Assembly: GCA_030754395.1 (NCBI GenBank)
Contig: JASMAJ010000015.1
Coordinates: forward strand, 1 to 11,173
DNA length: 11,173 bases
Source of the DNA: Candidatus Thalassarchaeaceae archaeon
GTDB lineage: Archaea; Thermoplasmatota; Poseidoniia; Poseidoniales; Thalassarchaeaceae
Reading direction: 5' to 3'
The notes under the pieces were generated by a model. That model did not search any database, was not told the origin of the DNA, and saw only the letters and a list, made by a program, of their open reading frames with translations. Position numbers and translations under genes: made by a program. Shown one piece after another: positions 1-6,000 of this stretch. Position 1 is the first letter of the stretch. Each line of letters begins with the position of its first letter.

Positions 1-480
1 GTCTCGGTAATTCTATCCATCCTTACTGCCTACCAAGTATTCTATGGAAATCCCGCTGACTTAGAATCTGATGTTATTGGTTCATTCAGTGGAATCGAAG
101 AATTTAGCCTAGATGCTGTAAATCGGGATATTTCGGTATGGATAATAGCAATTGACCAAGCACTAACATGGATTCTATTTGCGACCTTCTCATTTGTATT
201 TTCATTGGGAGTTCTACGATGGAAAGAAGGTACCTTCACAGGCCAGAGTGCACTCTTGATTGGGCTTGGAGTCGTCGTCTATACTGTCTCAAAGGCGGTC
301 ATCGAGGTTTTACTAGCAGAAATGGGAGGGGGAGATTATCCATTCGACTTTGAAACCGTATCGCAAACATGGGCTCTGCCTATTTTTGCCGTTATCATCT
401 ATTATTTCCTCAGGACAGTTGTAGAATCTGTATCAGCAGAAACTGAAGATGACGGTAGTAATCGATACTGGGGCATCTAG
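1..480 (+). CDS. Partial polytopic membrane protein of unknown function (3' end)
   Basis: The first reading frame is open from the first base to the TAG at 478-480, giving 159 residues with the N-terminus beyond the window. Four hydrophobic stretches are visible: a partial one at the left edge (VSVILSILTAYQVFYG), one near residues 49-70 (IIAIDQALTWILFATFSFVF), one near 85-108 (SALLIGLGVVVYTVSKAVIEV), and one near 124-142 (WALPIFAVIIYYFLRTVV). A short acidic tail (SAETEDDGSNRYWGI) follows. It is therefore probably an integral membrane protein with about four or more helices. I recognise no family motif or catalytic residue. ATG codons at 168 and 205 give shorter or out-of-frame readings that would cut off part of the hydrophobic pattern, so I treat the gene as entering from the left. 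It converges on the zinc-ribbon gene with only two bases between the stop codons. Confidence 0.7.
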   Translation, partial: VSVILSILTAYQVFYGNPADLESDVIGSFSGIEEFSLDAVNRDISVWIIAIDQALTWILFATFSFVFSLGVLRWKEGTFTGQSALLIGLGVVVYTVSKAVIEVLLAEMGGGDYPFDFETVSQTWALPIFAVIIYYFLRTVVESVSAETEDDGSNRYWGI

Positions 481-482
481 TT

Positions 483-905
483 TTAGTTCTCAAATGTGGT
501 TTCGATTCCACATGCAGGACACGTGACATTGATTGGACGAATCTGGGGGATTCCCAAGGGAGCGCTGCAAGAGGGGCATAGAATCGCTTGGCTCACTTGT
601 TCTTGTCTTTTCTTACCCTCATGACTGGGGTCATATCCAAAACGGAATTTAGATGAATCATCAATGAATGTTGGACTATCCTCTGTTTTCTCTTTCTTAC
701 TCTTGAAACTAAAGCGAGATTTCTTTTCAGGCATTGGTGCGGATATTTTCTTACTGCTCTTACCTTCCTCAATAGCATCAATCTCGGCCCTAATTTGTTC
801 AGATGGAAGATCCAATTCACGGGATAATCTGTCAATAACTAGGTTCTGCTCGTACTCATTTAATCCAATTAATTGTTGCAATTGCAACGCGGATAACTCA
901 CTCAT
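483..905 (-). CDS. Small zinc-ribbon protein, function unknown
   Basis: This 140-residue protein runs from an ATG at 905 to a TAA at 485-483. The C-terminus has a two-CxxC zinc ribbon (CPSC at 110-113 and CPAC at 129-132, 15 residues apart), a typical four-cysteine metal site. The N-terminal 45 residues look helical and amphipathic (around LIGLNEYEQNLVIDRLSREL) and could be a small winged-helix or coiled segment. The middle, about 48-105, is lysine- and serine-rich and probably disordered. There is no signal peptide or membrane helix, so it should be cytoplasmic. The layout (helical head, charged linker, ribbon tail) suits a nucleic-acid or protein adaptor, but I cannot name a family. It diverges from nreA across about 100 bp. 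An in-frame TGA lies 12 bases upstream of the ATG, which supports this start. Confidence 0.75.
   Translation of the reverse strand: MSELSALQLQQLIGLNEYEQNLVIDRLSRELDLPSEQIRAEIDAIEEGKSSKKISAPMPEKKSRFSFKSKKEKTEDSPTFIDDSSKFRFGYDPSHEGKKRQEQVSQAILCPSCSAPLGIPQIRPINVTCPACGIETTFEN
510..578 (-). other. Zinc-ribbon domain (four cysteines)
   Basis: Residues 110-132 of the 140-residue protein contain C110, C113, C129 and C132 in CPxC knuckles. The spacing fits a single structural zinc site of the rubredoxin-knuckle type. Metal binding is inferred from the pattern. Confidence 0.7.
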
Positions 906-1006
906 TCGAAAACCTCAGACAACGCGACGGACATTTCACCTATCAAGACCTCCTTTTCATGTCCTAATCAGGGGTATGGCTAAGAGCAATCGATTCAACT
1001 TCCAGA
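906..1006. other. Divergent intergenic region between the zinc-ribbon gene and nreA
   Basis: About 100 bp separates two divergent starts and should hold both promoters. I see no convincing BRE/TATA element on either strand. A purine-rich AAAAGGAGGTC lies on the minus strand at about 946-956. It resembles a Shine-Dalgarno site but sits about 40 bases from the zinc-ribbon ATG, and no in-frame start follows it closely, so its role is unclear. On the plus strand an ATG at 976 is preceded by GGGG but is in a different frame from nreA. Confidence 0.4.
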
Positions 1007-2251
1007 ATGATGTTCCCGGAGTGTCTTCAATGCCGAGGGATACGTGGGATGTGCAAAATCAATCCTTGTCCACTTCTAGCTGAGGTGCGAAGTAAGTTAC
1101 CAGTAGTCCAACCTACGACAATTAATGAGATGGTTGGACCGAGCCCACCTCAACTCTTTGTAGGGAGATATGGCTACCCAGATGTTCGTGCAGGACCGAG
1201 TGCCTCTTGGTTATCCGAGGATGATTCTACAAGTAACCAAATCACTACTGGTGACCCTGCTGACCTCTTTGGTAAACCATTGGAGGAAGTCGCTGCTCGA
1301 CATGCCAATCTGATTACCGGAGGGCAGCGTATGCGAGTGCGAGAGGCGCGAAATCCAAATCAGATGTTGGAAACTACTCAAGAAATCGCTATGGCGGCTC
1401 AGGCGGTTGATATTGAGCTTGATTTTGCTGAGGCAATCAGAATAGGGAGGTCTCCGACTTTTGATAGTATGAGCACACCTTTAGGACCTACTGGAAATGT
1501 TCTCCGAGCAGAGATTGTGGGGAATTCAAGCATACCACGAAAAGTTGATTCGATAGCAGGAGAAACTGACCTGCTAGCGACAGATGCAATGGATGAATTA
1601 ACTCGAGCAAACATAGGAGAGGCTCACCTATCGCGTCTATTATCGACAGGTCTTCTTGGTCGGCAAAGTGCTCGTAGACTAGTTCCAACTCGTTGGAGTA
1701 TTACTGCCACTGATGACACATTGGGCAAGAGATTGTGGCGAAAGATTAGAGAAAACCCTAGTATAGACAAGGTACTAGTCTACGAAGCAACATATCTTGA
1801 TAATCGATTCCATATTGTTCTAACTCCTGGAGAATGGGCATTCCATATGCTAGAGGCATGGACAACTGGTTCGTTGTGGTCTGTAAAGGGCCGAATCCTT
1901 GGAGATTGGGAAGACCTCAAACCACGCACAAAGTATGCGAATAGAGTAACTGGGGCTTACTATGCTGCTAGGCTAGGTGTGTTAGAACATCTTGATCAGA
2001 TTGGGAAATCAGGTGCTTGTCTAGTTTGGAGAGACATTGGGGAAGGTTACTGGGCTCCGGTTGGAGTATGGCTGATTAGAGAAACTGTGCGTGAAGCGAT
2101 GAAGCAAACGCCTCGCCAATTCGATAGTTTAGAGGAAGCTTTGCGCTATCTTAATCCAAGGGTTTCTGCCTCTGATGATTTGAATAAATCTTGGTTTGTA
2201 AATAGGCCAAAGCGAAAGATGCTCTGGCAAACTAGATTAGATTCATTTTGA
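1007..2251 (+). CDS. nreA: NreA-family archaeal DNA repair protein with PCNA-interacting tail
   Basis: The 414-residue protein matches the archaeal Nre family. The N-terminus holds the family's cysteine knuckle, CLQCRG...C...NPCPLL, with C6, C9, C16 and C21. A long Nre body follows, including segments such as VPTRWSITATDDTLGKRLW and the stretch around LTPGEWAFHMLEAW. The C-terminus ends in QTRLDSF (residues 408-414), which fits a PCNA-interacting peptide (Q-x-x-L-x-x-F). NreA of halophilic archaea is linked to DNA-damage repair and acts with PCNA; the exact biochemistry is not visible here. The start at 1007 (or the adjacent ATG at 1010) puts the knuckle almost at the N-terminus, as is common in the family. 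The frame is open upstream only to 968 and has no other start. No Shine-Dalgarno precedes it. The 3' end overlaps the convergent HTH gene by 9 bp. Confidence 0.9.
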   Translation: MMFPECLQCRGIRGMCKINPCPLLAEVRSKLPVVQPTTINEMVGPSPPQLFVGRYGYPDVRAGPSASWLSEDDSTSNQITTGDPADLFGKPLEEVAARHANLITGGQRMRVREARNPNQMLETTQEIAMAAQAVDIELDFAEAIRIGRSPTFDSMSTPLGPTGNVLRAEIVGNSSIPRKVDSIAGETDLLATDAMDELTRANIGEAHLSRLLSTGLLGRQSARRLVPTRWSITATDDTLGKRLWRKIRENPSIDKVLVYEATYLDNRFHIVLTPGEWAFHMLEAWTTGSLWSVKGRILGDWEDLKPRTKYANRVTGAYYAARLGVLEHLDQIGKSGACLVWRDIGEGYWAPVGVWLIRETVREAMKQTPRQFDSLEEALRYLNPRVSASDDLNKSWFVNRPKRKMLWQTRLDSF

Positions 2252-2896
2252 GCCGAGTGAGTTGTCTAGAAAATCAGCAACAATTTCCCCTTCGGCCTTG
2301 ACTAATAACTCAGAAACTGTCGATTTAGCGAGGCCAATTTTATCAGCTAATTCTCGGATAGAAATTCGCTTAGGCACTTCATACCAGCCATGTTCATGAG
2401 CAAGGCGTACCACACGATGCTGTTGTAGAGTTGGTCCTTTTTGCACAATACCTTCAGAGTTTTTGGCCATAGTCACACGGTCAACTGAAAGTTTTGATCT
2501 GGTATCGGTTAGGAATTTTACCATGGGTTCACGGCGTCCAGCAATCTGAAGCACAAGACCACTTGATGTGAAGTTAGAACCTGAAAGGATTGCAAGATCG
2601 CCATTATGAAAATAGTGTCCTACAAAATCAGATGCAAATTCAATAATCACGAGATGATGTGTGAGAATCTCTGTTTGCCATTCTTCAATAATCTCGACTA
2701 TGCGAATTCCATGATTGAATGAACTAGGTCCTGGACAGTTTCCATCTATAGTTATGCATTCCACCATTAAACGAAGATTTCCATCTACTATTCCAAGCAT
2801 TGAACGGAAATCCCAAGAGATACACTGTAAGGCTGCAATAGACCTTGGGTCATGTTCTAGAGACCCGAATGAACACTCAATCCTGATGGCCCGCAT
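2243..2896 (-). CDS. Bat-type HTH transcriptional regulator (HTH_10 family)
   Basis: The C-terminal 55 or so residues, from GPTLQQHRVVRLAHEHGWYE through ISIRELADKIGLAKSTVSEL to VADFL, match the bacterio-opsin-activator-type helix-turn-helix: an L-x-x-Q...A...G-(Y/W)...P opening, then a LAxxxGxxKSTVSE recognition helix. This family is characteristic of archaea and works as cytoplasmic transcription factors. The N-terminal 150 residues are a mixed alpha/beta region starting MRAIRIECSFGS; it is probably a ligand or dimerisation domain, but I see no known sensor motif. I chose the ATG at 2896, giving 217 residues. The frame extends to GTG at 2917 and TTG at 2920, which would add seven or eight residues and sit just behind a GGGG. 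The gene lies downstream of the large surface protein on the same strand. A 31-bp imperfect dyad immediately upstream suggests autoregulation, which is inferred. Confidence 0.85.
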   Translation of the reverse strand: MRAIRIECSFGSLEHDPRSIAALQCISWDFRSMLGIVDGNLRLMVECITIDGNCPGPSSFNHGIRIVEIIEEWQTEILTHHLVIIEFASDFVGHYFHNGDLAILSGSNFTSSGLVLQIAGRREPMVKFLTDTRSKLSVDRVTMAKNSEGIVQKGPTLQQHRVVRLAHEHGWYEVPKRISIRELADKIGLAKSTVSELLVKAEGEIVADFLDNSLGSK

Positions 2897-2920
2897 GTGA
2901 TTCCGTCGCAACTTCACCAA

Positions 2921-2951
2921 CCCCTTGAGGTCTTGAAGATGCCTTGAGGGG
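2921..2951. promoter_or_regulatory. 31-bp imperfect dyad upstream of the Bat-type regulator gene
   Basis: Outer arms CCCCTTGAGG (2921-2930) and CCTTGAGGGG (2942-2951) flank an inner near-palindrome TCTTGAAGA. As DNA it is symmetric at CCCCT..AGG / CCT..AGGGG, and CCTTGAGG also recurs directly 19 bp apart. It lies 25-55 bases upstream of the chosen ATG and next to a weak TATA-like CTTAATT (minus strand, about 2952-2958). That places it between the TATA and the predicted transcription start, suiting an operator. It could instead be a hairpin in RNA. Confidence 0.4.
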
Positions 2952-3003
2952 AATTAAGCAAAGATGGAGGGCTTTCACCACTCCATTTTGCACTCATTCG
3001 AGC

Positions 3004-6000
3004 TCACTCACCTGAGGTTCCTCGCAACGCGGATTCTGATGCTACAATCGCTCGAGCAACCTCTGGTGAATATCCGGATTCGATAAGATTCTGAACATGC
3101 TCTTCTGTTGAATCGGTTGTTTTGTTTGGGACGTCGATTGGTTTTGTCTTAACACCCCAAACTCCTACTTCAGAATCTTCAAGAGAGCTGGTTTCTTCCC
3201 AATTTCTTGCTTCAATCGGTTCTGAGTTTCGGAATCGGCGTCGTGCTTGTATGGAACCACCTACCAATATCAATACTACAATAGAAGCCATAATTGTAAT
3301 GAGAATTGGCGAGTTTTGAATAGTTTCTATTATTCCACGAGGCAATGATTTATCCTCAACTGCATCCAAGCAACCATCTGCATCAATATCGGTTTCTTTA
3401 CTTGAAGTCCACCCAATAGCACCGTGAATGCAATGATCGTAATTATCCAAGATACCATCATTGTCATCATCGAGATCGAATTCATCCATGCACCCATCTG
3501 AATCATGATCTAGAGTTAATCGAATGCTCATTGGGCATGCATCTTCAGAATCTAGAACATTATCACCATCATCATCATCATCTTCTGTAGAATCCTTACA
3601 ACCGTCCTGGTCACGATCAGAAGATAACGAAGATACCCAACCAACAGAGATTGGGTTGTTTTCACAATTATCTTCCGACGTTTCTATACCATCATTATCC
3701 AAATCGCGGTCTTCGCTCCAGTCGTCACAACCATCTGCATCAACATCAGAAAATACCGAAGTGGGGCTTCTTGGACACAAATCCTCAATATCAAGATAGC
3801 CATCTCCGTCATCGTCGTTGTCTTCTTTCAAGTCATGACATCCATCTGAATCCCAATCAGTGATAATTCCAGACTGCCATCCGGATTCACCAGTGGCACA
3901 TAGGTCAAGTAAGTCTTCGACTCCATCATTATCTAAGTCGTTGTCTTCCATCAAGTCATTACAGCCATCGCCGTCATAATCTGTAGATTCATCCGAAATC
4001 CAATCTAACAGACCAATTGGACACAAATCTTCAGTGTCTAAGACTCCATCTGAATCATCATCTGTATCTTCTTCAAGATCATGGCAACCATCCAAATCAT
4101 GATCAAATGTCACATCCGTCCAACCTATGACTCCGGTTGGGCATTCATCGTTGACATCTAAGAACGGATCATTATCGTCATTATTGTCCTCATCAGGATC
4201 ACGGCATCCATCTCCATCATAATCAGTAGAGAAAGAGGTCCAATACTGAGCTCCATTCGGACAATTATCAATATGATTTGGTATGCCATCTCCATCATTG
4301 TCAGTATCTTCAATTAAATCGTCACAACCATCACCATCAGCATCATTCAATGCTGAATTAGAAACTCCAAGAGGGCATTCGTCAAATTCATCTAATACTC
4401 CGTCATTATCATCGTCGAAATCCTCACTTGAATCTCTACAGCCATCGCCATCGAAATCAGTCATGGTGTTCGAATCCCAATTAGACTCGCCAAAATGACA
4501 TTGGTCATTTTCATCGGCTACACCATCCTGATCGTCGTCATTCCAATCATTATTGTTTATCAGATTGATATGAATCGCCTCAACTGTATTAGCATAAACA
4601 TCAGTTGTTGATTGGACAATTAGAGCAATGTCGAATGATTGGTCTTCGTTTACTAGATGAAGGGAAGGAGATCTAATCCGCAAAATAACATCCTTGGTTT
4701 CTCCTTCTATGAGAGTTGTCGAGGGAAGGACTGCAGAGTCAAAACCCACATCAATATCCCAATAATCCGGTATTGATTCGGTCGAAATTGTGACAATGTC
4801 ATCACCTCCTGGTATCGAAATCCCTTGGAGATTCAACTCGATCACTTCATAGGAATCGGGTTGCATTGTGACATATCCACTCTCACCTGGGGCCAATTGA
4901 AGTGACATGTCAAACATATCTTCACTCCACAAGCATACATCCCATTTGTTGACCTGGCTATCGGGACTAGTGCAGTCATTTGCAGTCCATGCTATAGTGC
5001 GCTCAGGCCAGTCGAATTTCACAATAGGTTGAGCACTTGCAGAGTATTCGCTACCAAAAATACCCATCAAATTCTGATTGTTGCTCGTTATTGTTTTTGT
5101 ATTTACAATGCTATATGATTGAGTTAGATAGCGATTTAGCGGTAACTCATCAAATCCATTCAAAATAGGAGATTGGATTCGAGTCCAACGAAGTTCAACG
5201 ACTCCAGTGTTTTCTTCACTACCTTCTTGCGTCTCAAACCAAGTGATATGGATTGAATCATCTCTGTCAAAGTCAACTCGCGGGTTTGCCCCCCATACTA
5301 GGTTTGATTGCGGAATTGCGGTGTCTCTAACAACAACGGTTTCATCCAAATTCAACCCATAGGCTTCCCCGTCAAGAACACCGCCACGGGTTGGATCAAT
5401 CTGCATATAGTGCAGTTGACTTGGGCCGGATTTCGATGGGAATTGATCACGTCCATCTATCCAAACAACGTGAATATTACCGTCATCATCAACATTGACA
5501 TCAGGGTTCAATGCCCATGTGTGGCCCTTTGTAAGACGGGTGTCATTTACCAATACAAAATGTCCAACTGTGTCCCAACCACTACCATCTTCGCGCCAAT
5601 ACCAATCAACATCGGGACCAAGGTCTTCCAAATATTGTCCAGTTTCGTCATCAATTGTATGAGCGGAATCCCCTGTAGACCATGTAGATCGGGGATTTGA
5701 TAGAATCGAATAAGGATTCAATACCGTTAGGAAGGTGTTTGTTGCACCGCTTCCTGTTGTCAGATTAATGATTGAATCCACCATTTGATTCATCTCATCT
5801 GTGTAAGAAGAGATTGGCAATTGAACATTATCAATCCATGCTGAATCATTTCCTAAACTAACACTTCCATCCTTGTAATACTTCCATGTATATGTGTGAT
5901 AACCTGTCTGAACCGCTGCGCTATATGTTCCGTTTGATTCACCCGACCATGCTGCAGTGAAAGAAGAAGGGGAGCAAGTTGGGTTATCAACACAGAATAA

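Noticed and set aside
664..1083. 139-residue plus-strand reading frame
   Set aside because: Most of it lies antisense to the zinc-ribbon gene and has no family features. Only its last part, from the ATG at 976, is discussed as a possible nreA start.
3524..4498. Several plus-strand open frames rich in serine and proline
   Set aside because: They are antisense to the aspartate-rich TSP3 repeats, whose biased codons suppress stops on the other strand.
3355..4548. Possible CRISPR or recent DNA tandem repeat
   Set aside because: The periodicity of roughly 105-125 bp is at protein level. The DNA units are diverged and there are no identical repeats with unique spacers.
5308..5700. 130-residue plus-strand open frame
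   Set aside because: It lies wholly antisense to the surface protein, which is strongly supported by its domains, and it has no recognisable motif.
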